Positions 12,343-23,640 of a stretch of 64,000 bases of DNA are shown here, piece after piece. The notes beneath the pieces are model-generated. The model was not told where the DNA came from, did no database searches, and worked only from the letters and a program-made list of their open reading frames with translations. Location of the stretch: NCBI RefSeq assembly GCF_028769735.1, contig NC_088173.1:69190463-69254462 (forward strand), given 5' to 3'. This DNA is from Zonotrichia leucophrys gambelii. Taxonomy: Eukaryota > Chordata > Aves > Passeriformes > Passerellidae. The first letter of the stretch is position 1. Every line of letters begins with the position of its first letter. Made by a program: the position numbers and the translations under genes.

Positions 12343-14668
12343 TTTGACACCAAGAATTCCCCTCTGACAATGGTTGGTCAGTGACCATATTTAATTCATT
12401 AAAACAACAAAAAGAACTTACAACTCCTAAAGATGAAATTGGAGATCCATTATAACTCAATCACCAAACAGAAGCAGCCACAAATAGAAAAAAAAAAAAA
12501 ATCTAAAAATGCCATGTAAAAAAACTGCTTTACCATGTTTAAAGTGTTTGCCTACTGAGATTTAGAGGTGCCATTCAAGCTTCTTTACAAGATTAGGTAT
12601 AATGTAGGCATTACTTTGACAATTTACTGCACAATATATTAAAATAGTGAGCTAAAACTCAGTAATTCAACTACACAGGCAAAAAAGGTGGGTCCCAACA
12701 GCTTTGACTTGACAAAATCTGCAGTTTGTCAGCCCGGCCCCTAATTTATCAGGCAATTATCTGTCTAGCAAGGCTGGGATAACAGTGTTATTGCTGAAAA
12801 GTTCAGTTTGGACAATCCATATCACACACAGCCACATCACAAGCAGGAAGGAAACTCCACCCTTCCCTATAAAACACCTCAAACTGAGGACATGAGGACA
12901 CCCAGGACATCTGAACTGAGATTTGTGCAGTCCAAAAGCACAACCCCAGGCAGTTGTGGAGAGTTTTTATCTGTTTGCTGTTGCTGTTCATCTCTTCACC
13001 CCCTCATGTTTGCTCTGTAGACTTTGAAATGTCTGCTGTTTCAAAAGAGTTTTGCTTAATTAATTAATGTTTGCAAAGGAGGGGATGTGGCAAATGCTGT
13101 TATAACTCTCTGAAAACTGCCTGATTAAGATGCAAAGCACAGGCAGAACAGCTGTCAGAACAAACTCCTGTGCTGTCAATGCCCTGACAATGCAGAAGAC
13201 AGCTCTGGATACAAATTCATCAGCAATTAGTTCTTCCTTGAGTCACAAAATAAATTCTAAAAAGTGTCTCAATGAAATGATTCCCTGCATCTGTTTTTGT
13301 TGCCAGATCATTCAGTAAAGGCCCTGTATTGCTTCCCTGTAGTTTCATCTCTTCTGAGCAAGCAGTTAGCCAAAGTCAGTGAGATTATCACAGAGATAAT
13401 TAATTTATCAGATACTTGCTGCTGTTAACATTTTCTTGTTGGAAGAGTCATTCTGGGTCAGGCTTTTTCATGAAGATACAAAGCATCAGATGGACCAAAC
13501 TGACATAAAATCATTGTTTCCCACTGAATTCAGACTCATGCTGACACCAGCAGAACTGGCCCATTTTGTTTCCCGGCACCAATTAAGAAACTGAAAAACT
13601 GCAATCATTTACTGGATCATAAAACTTTCCCCTTCTTCACTTTTTCCCCCGTTATTACCTAAAAATGTCTTGATTCACAACACCAACAGCATTCTAAACT
13701 ACTTTGTTTTCTGCAGCTGCCCCATGCTGAAATCCCAGGGTGAGCTGCTGGGAAGTTCTGACTGACAGAGTTTTGGATCTTTGTTAAATTGCTGTGAATG
13801 GAAATCACAGGAGAACACAGCTTGAAGAACCTGAGCTGACACATGACCAATGAAATAACAACCATTTTTCCAGCCTTAAAAGACTTTTTCAGAAGAAAAG
13901 TTAATCTTTACAAGATTCCTTATGGCCTTGGACTTAAATTAGCCCTGTTTCCATGGGAAGTTTATTCTTTAGGCTCAGCCATTGCTGGCTGCCTTTACAT
14001 TTATTTACAATAGCACCTCTTCCACTGAGTTCCCATTATGTTTAAGTGCTGCAGCACCTCATTGTAACAAACAAAATACTTGAAAGGATGCAGAACAATC
14101 TCAGAAAAATGTGTTTAAGAATAATCAGTGAGCCAATTCTAAAGGCAAATAGATTTTATGAAGGATATGTATAGACACATACCTAAATCCTTTTATACAT
14201 TAGTGAAGGAGAGCCCCTTTCTCTTCAAAATTATTTTCTGATGCTGTAATTGTAGTGCTTTTCTTACTCCTTGCCTTGAATACATGAACAGACTTACTTT
14301 TCATTTGGTTCCACTGACCAGAAGTGGATTTAACCCTTCTGACAATTCAGGACCAATCTTCTCCAGGACAGAAGATAAAGTTGGGGTATTTTTTATACAG
14401 GTAGATTCAAAACCCATGAACCTGAAAGAATTTGGGTCCTGGGTTTTCCACAGCTGCTTTCCATACTACCAGACCAGATTTCCAGCTAACTCCCTCTGGG
14501 ACAGTAATATCTTCAATCTCATCTTAATTTCTAATTTTAAATTCCTCTCTGCTGTTGTCCCAAATGTGTCCAAGGCACCTGTGTACACAAGTGTGAATAA
14601 ATTCAGCCCTAAAAGCAAAGAAAACTAAATAATTGGCTTACAGAAAGAACTGTAACTAAGAACACAAC
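12343..14668. other. Non-coding stretch, no gene seen
   Basis: No mobile element, RNA gene or exon recognised. An A-run lies at 12488-12500. The segment near 12725-12800 is moderately GC-balanced and free of repeats, but it has no feature I can name. Confidence 0.5.
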
Positions 14669-14725
14669 ATGGTCATGCAAAAATTCTCTCCCCATCTTTC
14701 TTGTAGGCTCTCTCCAGGTACTCAA
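14669..14725 (-). mobile_element. Short CR1 LINE remnant
   Basis: About 55 bp resembling, on the plus strand, the reverse complement of the CR1 region upstream of its 3' end. The key block is CCCATCTTTCTTGTAGGCT at 14691-14709 followed by CTCTCCAGGTACT. The flanks do not continue into CR1, so this is an old, heavily eroded piece. Confidence 0.55.
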
Positions 14726-16010
14726 AAACAGGGAAAAGGAGAAAATAGAATCACACAGGCTGAGCTTTTTTGACTTCCATTTCCAGTAACACACCTGAAA
14801 AAAAACCCCACCAAATTATCCCTAAAGATCTGGGAGACAAATAAGCCACTGAATTATATTTTTGTAAGGAGAATGTCAAGGCTCTTTTTTCTCTGCAACA
14901 TGTTAATGTAGAGATGACACAAGAAGAAATGCAATATTTAATTTTTGGAAAGATTGCTGTGAAGACAGAATCTTTTTGTAGCTATTGAGCAATGTAAAGC
15001 AAAAATGGAGAATGGAATATTTGCTCAAACAACAGGTAAAAACTTTGGAGTTAACATATTAAAGCAGCTAAAAGGAAAAAGTTTTGTGTTTATCAGCAGA
15101 AGATTTTAATAGTAAACATCTAGAAACTCAACTGTGGTGCAAATAGAGGTGACCTTGGGGAAGGGGAGGGATGGTCCCTTATGGGTGCTTATAACTTCAG
15201 CTCTGGGGGGCCATAATGAAATATATGAAATGAATATAAGAAATCTGAATATGAAATATACGAAATTAAATATAAGAAATCTTCAAAATGTTAGCATTCA
15301 ATCAGGCTTTATTGGATCCATCAAATGTTTTTCTGCTGCCTGCCACCAGTTAAACACCAGCAGCTCCTCTTCCTCATCCCCCTTCCCTGATAACTCACGC
15401 ACACAATATTTTTCATTTTAAAATGAGCCTCACACAACTTCAAAATACAAATCTGTACACCCTGCTCTGGCTCTGCCAGCAGCTTGGATGGAGATGTCAA
15501 GGTTTGGGATATCAGCAAGAGCTGACGCAAATCCTATCTCCTGCTGGGAAATACAGGAGAGGATGTGAAGGACAAAACGGGAATAAAACGTCAGGAGCAG
15601 GTAGAGGAGACTGAAAATAGTTTGAGGCTGGAAGACAGATTAGAGCAGAAAAAGGAGCTGTTATTTTACCTCTCATAAAAAATACAAAAGGACTTCCTGA
15701 AGTATATTACAGAATCACACAGGGTTCAGAAATTGGTTATGAGAATGATCAGGGTGCTGGAATAAAAATTTCATAAAAAGAGATTTAAAGATTGTGGGGT
15801 TGTTTACAGAAGGAGTCAATGAATACAAGGAGTTGTGATGAAAATATATTAAATTTTGAGAAGTTAAAGGAAAGAGCTGCTTATTCTTCATTTTGCTGTA
15901 TCTAAAATCTCAACCTAAAGTTCTCCAGTTTATAAATTTCATTAATGGAATTGCTGCTGCTTGAAATAGGTAAAGCAGTTATGAATTGCCTATTACTGAT
16001 GAAATGTGAT
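14726..16010. other. Non-coding stretch, no gene seen
   Basis: No gene or transposon recognised apart from the 35-bp tandem duplication listed separately at 15216-15285. Open frames are under 100 codons. Confidence 0.5.
15216..15285 (+). repeat. 35-bp tandem duplication (2 copies)
   Basis: Two adjacent units, 15216-15250 and 15251-15285. Both begin ATGAAATATA and both contain AAATATAAGAAATCT or GAATATAAGAAATCT. A handful of differences separate the units, so the duplication is not recent. Confidence 0.7.
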
Positions 16011-16420
16011 ATTGAGGATATATATATATATGAAAATAAATATATATTATATTATATTATATTATATTATATTATATTATATTATATTATATTATATTAT
16101 ATTATATTATATTATATTATATTATATTATATTATATTATATTATATTATATTATATTATATTATATTATATTATATATATTGAAATAAATAAAAATTAA
16201 ATTAATAGTATATATAAAAAATAAAATGTAGACATTAAAATATAAATACAAATAAATATAATAAATACAAATAAAAATATAAATACAAAATACAAAAGTA
16301 CAAACACAAATAAATCTAATATAAATACATATAAATATAAACACTGAAATATAAAAATAATATAGAACATTAATTTTATATATTATATGAAAATAAATAT
16401 TAAATATTGGTCAACTATAA
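16011..16420. repeat. AT-rich block around the pentamer microsatellite
   Basis: About 400 bp of nearly pure A+T. It begins with a short TA repeat (16020-16031), contains the pure pentamer array at 16043-16177, and continues to about 16400 with degenerate AAATATAAATAC-type units on the plus strand. Open frames here on both strands are pure translation of the repeat and are not genes. Confidence 0.9.
16043..16177 (+). repeat. (ATTAT)n microsatellite, 27 pure copies
   Basis: An uninterrupted period-5 run of 135 bp, unit ATTAT (equivalently TATAT/ATATT phases). The left edge breaks at 16042 and the right edge at 16178, by testing identity at an offset of 5. Purity over this length suggests ongoing slippage, so length is probably polymorphic between individuals. 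Confidence 0.97.
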
Positions 16421-16926
16421 TGATAATTACAGCAATAATTGCTCTGTTTTACCTCATAAAAATATTTTTTCAAAGAAATAAGGCTAAATTTGCATCTCTG
16501 TGTAATACTTGAAATGCAGCTCGCAGTTATCCCCATTACAGAGGATTTCTGGGGTATCCTTGCACAAAATTCACGATGGTTCCCTGTGAGCAGATGACCA
16601 TAATGGACAAATTAAAATGTCATTTATTTTTTTGCTTTTTCCTTGTGCTATTACCACTGTGTGAAACTATCCTGGCCAAGTTCAGCATCAGTTTGCTCTG
16701 ACACACTTCCCTTGATGCAGTGTCTCCTTTTGCAACACATTTTATAACTCCAGAATCCTCCTTGGGGAAGAAAATTATAATAATTTCATCTATTTATATT
16801 CTTCCTCTGATCATACCCATAGAATAAACCACCAGAAAAAAATTTGTTCAGGTATTCAAAGTGAAAATGAATTTAAAATTGCAGGTGCATAGGGCTCCTT
16901 TTTATTCCAGAGAAATCACCTTTCAT
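16421..16926. other. Non-coding stretch, no gene seen
   Basis: Ordinary AT-rich DNA between the AT block and the GC-rich LTR. No element recognised. Confidence 0.5.
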
Positions 16927-16930
16927 GGGA

Positions 16931-17538
16931 TGTGCGCGGGGGCGTGAACGGCCCTGGAATCCGGCTATCTGGTGAGGGGCGAAGGCCAGGGCCCCTGCGC
17001 AGCTGAACCCAGCCCCCCTCGGCGGCTTTGGCCTCGGGCTGAGCTGGGGGATAGCTCGGAGCAGCGCGGTGAGAGACGAATTAGGAGGCGACCACTTGCT
17101 GGGGGTAAACTGTCGGTTTATTACAGAAGAACCAACAAGGAGGGGAAACACCCAGCAAATGGCCCCGAACAGGGGGCAGGAGAGGGTTTTAAGGGAAAAG
17201 GGGGGAAGAAGGCAGGGAAACCCAGCTATCCAATAGAAATACATATTTGGAGGTACGAAACATAACTGATATACCAAAGTAACCAACTGTTATAAATCAT
17301 AGGAGGGGCTCCAGGGCTACAGCCAACCATAACTCCCAGAGAAAAGAAAATTCTCGAAACCTGGGAGGAGAAAAAGAGTGATTGACTGACCCCAAGGAGG
17401 AAACAACTTTCACTTTATAAGAGAAACCAAGGGAGGAGCAGTTTCATTTCCATAGCTACCTAACTGGCAGGGTAGCAGCAGGAAGTAATACAGAAAATGG
17501 GGGGAGCAAACTAACGAACTTAAGAACACACCACAGCA
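16931..17538 (-). mobile_element. Solo LTR, GC-rich family 2, with 4-bp target duplication
   Basis: A 608-bp element bounded by TG (TGTGCGCGGG) and CA (CCACAGCA) on the plus strand and flanked on both sides by GGGA (16927-16930 and 17539-17542). A 4-bp duplication is the class I (ERV1-like) size. Orientation is minus: reading that strand, a TATA box (TTATAAA, complement of 17414-17420) precedes an AATAAA poly(A) signal (complement of 17117-17122) by about 290 bp, and the CpG-rich 190 bp beyond it would be R/U5. No internal region is present, so the provirus has collapsed to a solo LTR. The 4-bp repeat is short and I chose the edges partly to fit it. Confidence 0.82.
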
Positions 17539-20441
17539 GGGATGGAAGTCCTTTCCAAGCTCCTGTTTCTCTCACTAGCTGCCCAAGGCTCCCAGTGCTT
17601 TGTCTTCTCTACTTGTGCCATATTTCCACTGTTCACTTTAGGTAGTTTAAGCTAAAATAAGATTAACTGATCACAGCAGCACCAGAAGCCTTTCATGACA
17701 GCAAATGTAATGGTGAAATCCAGATTTTCTTCCTTCTCCCTGTTCTTCTGCACCTGGGATGTGAAACTTTTGCAGTGGAAGGGCGCTCTGTATTAGAACT
17801 AAATTACCAAAGCAGAAGCATCTGGTTTTCCTCAGTTGTCTGGTCAGATTAAATAATTCTGGTTTGAAATTATTTCAGGGATTTGTAGCCAACAGTTACA
17901 TCATGGGCTTGTAATCTGATTTCTCACAACACCTGAACACCAGGTCTAAAACAAGTGCACACTAATGCAGAATAAACAATTCTTATAAATTATTTTCCTA
18001 AAGTGACTACATAAGAAAAACTATTAATAATCCAACAACTTTCTCTACTAATTTGATTGGGAACTTTAGGCCCAAACCATGAATTGAAAATATCTTATTA
18101 TGTTGATATTTTATAATACTTAAAACATTATTTATAACAGGCTGGAAAACTATACCATGTAAATGAAGTGTGTTTAATTGCATGCAATAGAAAAGTAAAA
18201 GAAATTTCTCTTTTAAAGAAAATTGTGTCTCAGTGATCTGGAAATCCTCATGTCAGGCTAGAACTTAAAATATTTCAACAATTTTTCCGCTTTTATTTCT
18301 CCTTGCTGTGCTCAAGCAAGAATTGTCCACTAAATGTCTTGGAAAGAAGTGAAAATTATGAGTTGACTTTTATATGCATTAATTATTGGGCCTCACCTTG
18401 ATGACCTCAGAAGAAATTTGTCAACCAATAAAATTTTAATTTCTCTTTTTATTTTATTTAGCATAAGTTGTTTTCCTTCTCCCTTGTACCCAAATTTAGA
18501 AGTACCAAAGGAACCCAGTTATATTATTAAAACTCTAAAAGTACCTGTTCCTTTATTAAAAACCAAAAAATCTCTTGAATGAAAATTGCTTGGCACCAGC
18601 AGATATTAAAATTCATTAAAACATGAAAATAAAGAACAAATCAACCCTCAAAAGCTCTTTTCCTCCTTATTTTCACTTCAATACAGCCTCTCCTAAATAC
18701 ATGCAAAAAGTTTAAATATATTACAGAAGGATTATTGACTCAGAAGGACTCATTTATAAATAAAGTCTCACTGGGAGGAGCTCCACTAATTGGCAATTAA
18801 GTCAGGTCATTATCTATGTAGAAAGAGAATATCTGCAGGTATAAAAGCAGTAGCTTTGTTTAAGGCTTTTATAGGACTGAAATATTGTTCATGAAATAAA
18901 AAAATCAATTATTTTTAATGTTGATGTTGGCTTTTCAGTTTTTTTTTCAGAACTTTTTGCACCTAAGTTTTTAATTTTAATTGCAGAGATATTTATGACA
19001 AAACCAACACCTCTGATTGCCTGCAGAGTATGAAATAGGACAAAGCTTGGGTATTTCCAGCTGGTGTTAAATTCTTTAGGGATTCCCAGGTTTTTACATA
19101 AAGATCTTGGGAGATAAAGCAGGAAGAAAATTGGTGTCCTGACTTTTGAATCCTTAGCTTTTTCCTGACTAATTTTAATAACAATTTAATAATAATTTTT
19201 CCTTTTTTTTACTGGTCATAATGTTCTTGTGTAACTGCTGTAGTAGAGAAATCACTGCAATCCTAATTTAGAAATTATGTCTCTAAGCTGTGAGGGCAGA
19301 ACCTGCTGCAACCTTTTCTCATCTCTTCTTGGTAAGGTAAAAAAAAAGGTGCAAAAATAACTTTCCCTTATGGGCATAAGGGAAAATACTGAATTTCAGG
19401 TAGTTTTAAATCAAAAAGTTGGTCTTTCATCCACCTGACCTGCTGCAGGTCCCTCCATCAACCCCTCTGGTACCTGTGTGCCTTCCTTGATCATCTCTCA
19501 GGTGGCATCAAAGCGAGATTAGACATAAACATTTTGCTAATCTGAATTTTAAAAATGCTTTGGAGCATTTCCTTCTCCAGGGGTAAGGAAAGCTGTTCAG
19601 GCAGGCTGGTTTGCTTTTTGGAAATACAAATGGCACTGAACTCCTCTTCAAGACACCTCCCAGTGGTTTTAAGACTCTGATATGAATTTGCACATGCATT
19701 GCACTGACTAAATACTGAGAAAATCCCCTTAAGCATCAGACTGGGGTGCAAATTGAACAGAATTTGGAGAAATGTTGATTTTTAATTTTTTTCTTTTCCT
19801 TCAAGGCTCAATTGAACAGTACTAAAAACACTGGTGGTTATAATTAAAGTAGTCATCATCCTAAAATTTAGCTTAAAAATTCACATTACACCCTGACTGA
19901 AAATGATAAACATATCAGAAAAATTGTAAATAACTTGGTTGGTAACCTGTATGAGATGAAAAGGTGGTTTTCCTCAGTATAAATGACAGTCAGGAAGAAG
20001 GAAAATAAAGTTTCTTGCTTACTAGCTCCAGGTGGTGAAATTGGCAGTGTCCTGACCCTTAAATGAGATCAAATATTGATGTGTGTTGGAGGACCCTGAG
20101 CCTGCACAAAGCAAAACACAGCATCTGAAAATATTCTCTTGTCAAATTTATGTGGAAATTTGAGGAAAAAATACCAGTTTGCTGATTTGGTGCTCGGGTG
20201 TGCAGAGGGTAACTCAGCTTTAGGCTCCTGGGCACCGCTGTTAAAGGCAAGTGGGTCAGTAACAGGGGACTGAACAATTCAGTTTTGTGTGGGATTCAGC
20301 CCCTGGTCCCAAGACTTTCATGAGTGTGTGTTCTACCAAGAGCTGGGAGGAGCTGCCCCATCTTCTGCTTTAATAAGTATTCATATTCCAGCCTGCATTA
20401 TTGCTCATATTGTTCTGGTTCTCAGCTTCTTTTTCTGCCTC
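17539..20441. other. Non-coding stretch, no gene seen
   Basis: About 2.9 kb of AT-rich DNA without a recognised transposon, RNA gene or exon. Open frames do not exceed about 86 codons. Confidence 0.5.
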
Positions 20442-20980
20442 TGTCAAGGTCGAGATTGAAGGCACTTGAGATGGTGTTTTGTGTTCAGGCTTAGATTTAT
20501 TATTTTTTATTCATACTACAAGTTGTGAGTCCTACAGCATTCTACAAACAAGCCACAAAGTGGCTAAGTATCTTTTGTTACAAGGTCTTTTAAGGCTAAA
20601 CTATCCAATTAAGAAATGACACCTAAATTATTTTTACTTTTAATCCAATAACTAATCATTTGTGTTCCTCAATGTGGACTTTTCTGTCCAGTTACAAAAC
20701 ACCACCAAACCCATGGAGAAGGTGAAGAAGAAGGACCAGCCTCTGCCCTAAAACCTCCATCTTGCTCTATATATGTTACTGTATTCTAAAACCTTAAACT
20801 CTAAGTTTTCCACCCAATGATATTACACACTTCTAATCAAACCACACACCCATAATCCCAGTGCTATCAATCAGTTTTGGAAACCTTCTCCACGGCCTCA
20901 GGTCAAATATAGAATTTTCTTGCGGGTCTGTGCCCTTCAGCACAGGAAGTTTAAAAATCTCAGCATCCAGGACTCCAACA
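20442..20980 (-). mobile_element. Solo LTR, family 1 (copy 2 of 3)
   Basis: Aligns along its length with 581-1149 in the same orientation and with 47520-48094 in the opposite one. Shared blocks include CCAATTAAGAAATGACACCT near 20607, AAACCCATGGAGAAGGTGAA near 20707, ATTCTAAAACCTTAAACTCT near 20783 and GATATTACACACTTCTAATC near 20819. On the minus strand it starts TGTTGGAGTCC, has a TATATA motif (complement of about 20769-20774) and ends with A-rich sequence that includes AATAAA-type signals (complement of about 20500-20515). About 540 bp, no internal genes. A target duplication was not clear. Confidence 0.78.
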
Positions 20981-21820
20981 GCATTCCTGTTGTTCATATT
21001 TGGCTTAAAATAATCTTAGGAATTGAATACAGAGGTTGGAGTAAGGTTATTTCTCATCAAGGCTTTAACTGGTCACTAATTCATCTGAATGGAGTATTCC
21101 CCAAGGACTACTGGCTTGTTGAACTGCAGGAAATACTTTTTTTTTAAATTTATTTCCAAAGTGCTTTGACTCCTTCAGGCAAATCTCCATTTGGAGTTAC
21201 TGATGGGATTGCAGGCAAAATTGGCCACCTTTGCTCTGGGATCTTCCTAATTGCTGCCTCTCCATGGTGAGAAGAGCCCTTTTTTGTTTCCCTGTCAGCA
21301 CAGCTCCCAAAAGAAGGTGCAGTTGGCCACAATTCTTAGAAGAAGGGGAAAAGAGGGTGGGCAAACAGATAGTTTGGATAAAGAGGATGTCATCATTTGG
21401 GATTCCACAGCAATCGATGTGCTAGACAATTTCCCTGGACCTGAGATTTGTTAATAGATCACATCCAATTTCTCTTCCTCTTCTGCTCATCCATAGGAGA
21501 AACAGGCTGGATTTTTGCTAGCAATCTTTTCTTTATGGATAAAATAAATTATCATAAAATTCTTGACCTTCCTGCAAACTTTGAGCTGTGGGGGTGTGAG
21601 TATTTATCTTTCTGTGCTTGTTTTGATGCTTCCTTCTCATTCTGCATCTGATGATGTCTAAGTTGAGCACCTATCCCACAGCACTGCCCATCCAGCTGTG
21701 GGCTGTCCCAAAATCTGCCTGACCTTTCTGCCACATGCAGGCTTATTGGAATATGAATCCCAATATAACCAGTTAGATGGTGCCTGGACCAGTTCTGACC
21801 CTCGCTGCTGGGCCAAAGGC
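20981..21820. other. Non-coding stretch between two LTRs
   Basis: About 840 bp with no recognised repeat or gene. Open frames up to about 108 codons (21552-21878, minus) run into the adjacent LTR and carry no domain. Confidence 0.5.
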
Positions 21821-21827
21821 AGCACTG

Positions 21828-22333
21828 TGGTGTTTTACCCCAGAGATACCTTGGCTGGCGGAGATTGCAGCGGGACACAGACGCAAGTCTAGGCTTGTCA
21901 GGACCCCGTTTACTTCAGGAGAGAGAGCTTCTGGCGATGGTGAAGATAAGAAAGGGAGTGGATTCTGCTGGAGGGTTATATCCAGATGTTTATTCCACGG
22001 GTACAGAGGTCTGAGCCGGGGCAATTCCTCCACCAGAATGGAGGCCGCATGGTCTCATTAACCTTATCAGCTCAGGGCAGGGGAAGGGGAGGGGACAGGT
22101 GAGCCACCAACCAGGTGAAAGGGGCAGGGTCTCAAGGGACTAGGGACACCTATACGGGCCAATGTCCCCCAGGCCTGAGGGACCAATCACACGACGCCTT
22201 GCTGGTATGTTAGCCTGATTGACAGGGCACACTCAGCGAGGGGCGAGGGGGAAGGGATAGGCACACCTGGGAAGGGACCGGAAGTTTAAAACAGGACATT
22301 GCAACACACCGCAACACAGGCTGCTGTGACATG
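21828..22333 (-). mobile_element. Solo LTR, GC-rich family 3, candidate 7-bp flanking repeat
   Basis: A roughly 500-bp GC-rich block whose minus strand reads like an LTR. It has GC-rich upstream sequence, an AATAAA (complement of TTTATT near 21990), and a U5-like tail ending GGTAAAACACCA at 21828. The heptamer AGCACTG lies at 21821-21827 and again at 22334-22340, immediately outside the proposed edges. With those edges the right terminus is not the canonical CA; a CA two bases inside (GTGACA) would be canonical but would not abut the repeat. I therefore trust the LTR call more than the exact ends. No internal region is present. Confidence 0.68.
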
Positions 22334-22340
22334 AGCACTG

Positions 22341-22744
22341 CAAAGGGCAAAGGGGATTTTTGGATCCTCCATCGCTTCTCATCTGCCTGGGTTTCCACCC
22401 AGAGAGCTTTTAAAATACCTCACGTACCTGGCAGCTCTCTGTCGTGCAGCTTTGAGCAAAGATTACCTGAGAAGTCAGTCCTTGTCTGCCTTGTTGCTGT
22501 GCTCCTGCAGAACATGATGTATTTTGTGTGGAGAACAATGCCCTGACCCTCTTTGCCCTGACAGAAACACCGTGGGCAGCGTGCCGAGCGTGCATTCCCG
22601 TCATGTTTATTTCAATCCTCCTCAGCCTCTCAGCTCTCACTGAAATTTATCACATTGCAGGTCATGGGCACTGTTTCTTCAACAGGGGGAAGTGTGAGGT
22701 TACTGCTGAGGCTTTTGGGAAGTCCTCCATGGTTTTAGTGGAAG
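22341..22744. other. Non-coding stretch between two LTRs
   Basis: About 400 bp, moderately GC-rich, with no gene or repeat recognised. Open frames on both strands are under 90 codons without domains. Confidence 0.5.
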
Positions 22745-22750
22745 GGTATT

Positions 22751-23136
22751 TGTCGCAGACATCTTTTTGTGAAAATCCTTCTCTTTAGGATTTTCCCTTC
22801 TGAGAAGCTGAAGCCTCAAAAACAAAATGTAAACAATGGTTATCTGCTGCTGTGGAATGCATCAGGTGTGTCTGTGATTGGGCCATCTTGAATGTTTACA
22901 ATTAATGGCCAACCACAGATCTGATAGCTTGAACTCTCTGTCCGAGCCACAGACCTTTGTTATTCATTCCTTTCTATTCTTAGCTAGCCTTCTGAGGAAA
23001 CCTTTCCTTCTATTTCTTTTTTAGTATAGTTATAATGTAATATATATATCATAAAATAATAAATCAAGCCTTCTGAACATAGAGTCAACATTCTCGTCTC
23101 TCCCCTCATCCAAGAACCCTTGTGACCACTGTCACA
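22751..23136 (+). mobile_element. Solo LTR, family 4, with exact 6-bp target duplication
   Basis: A 386-bp element starting TGTCGCAGAC and ending CTGTCACA, so with TG...CA termini. The identical hexamer GGTATT lies on both sides (22745-22750 and 23137-23142). A 6-bp duplication is typical of class II (ERVK/beta-like) integrations. Plus-strand orientation follows from the AT-rich stretch with AATAAA-type signals at about 23050-23065, followed by a short R/U5. There is no internal region. Parts resemble the family at 38069, 39832 and 42156, which hints at a distant relationship. Confidence 0.9.
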
Positions 23137-23419
23137 GGTATTCACTGAGCTGCTGATGACACAACAGCTGTCAGCTGTAGCACCAAGGTATGTTTTCAGG
23201 CATAAAAATCATTGTCTCAAAGACCTTCTTGAATTTTTTTTCCCCCCACAGTTGCAAAGTTATGGGTGAAAAATGCACAGGGAGGGTTTCCAGTGCACAC
23301 CAATGCATGAAAACTGTCAAGGACACTCTTAAAAGTCCCAGTATTTTTCTTACCACAGATCACCTTTGGTATCTTCACAAGACACCTGGTTTCCACCACT
23401 TTTTCTTTCTTTGTAAAGG
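23137..23419. other. Short unique spacer
   Basis: About 280 bp between a solo LTR and a CR1 piece. Nothing recognised. Confidence 0.5.
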
Positions 23420-23640
23420 TCATAGAAACACAGAATGTTTTGGGTTGGGAGGGACCATAAGCATATTTTATTTCAACCCCTACCATGGGCAGGGACAGCT
23501 TCCACTCTCCCAAGGTTGCTCCAAGCCCTGTCCAACCTGGCCTTGGACACTTCCAGGGATCCAGGAGCAGCCACAGCTGCTCTGGGCACCCTGTGCCAGG
23601 GCCTCACCACCCTCATAGGGAAGAATTTATTCCTAAGATG
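23420..23640 (-). mobile_element. CR1 LINE fragment, 3' end
   Basis: The plus strand is a clear reverse complement of the CR1 terminus: TCATAGAAACACAGAATG at 23420, TGGGTTGGGAGGGACCATAA, then CCATGGGCAGGGACAGCTTC, TCCAACCTGGCCTTGGACAC, GGGATCCAGGAGCAGCCACA and a final block AGAATTTATTCCTAAGATG. About 220 bp retained, truncated upstream. It closes the dense cluster that begins at 20442. Confidence 0.94.

Noticed and set aside
15945..16200. Open frames of 60-79 codons over the pentamer array
   Set aside because: Pure translation of (ATTAT)n into Tyr/Ile/Leu repeats; no coding evidence.
16931..17120. CpG-rich block as a host gene promoter (CpG island)
   Set aside because: The TG...CA edges, 4-bp flanking repeat, and TATA and poly(A) signal order on the minus strand show an LTR. 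No exon follows on either side.
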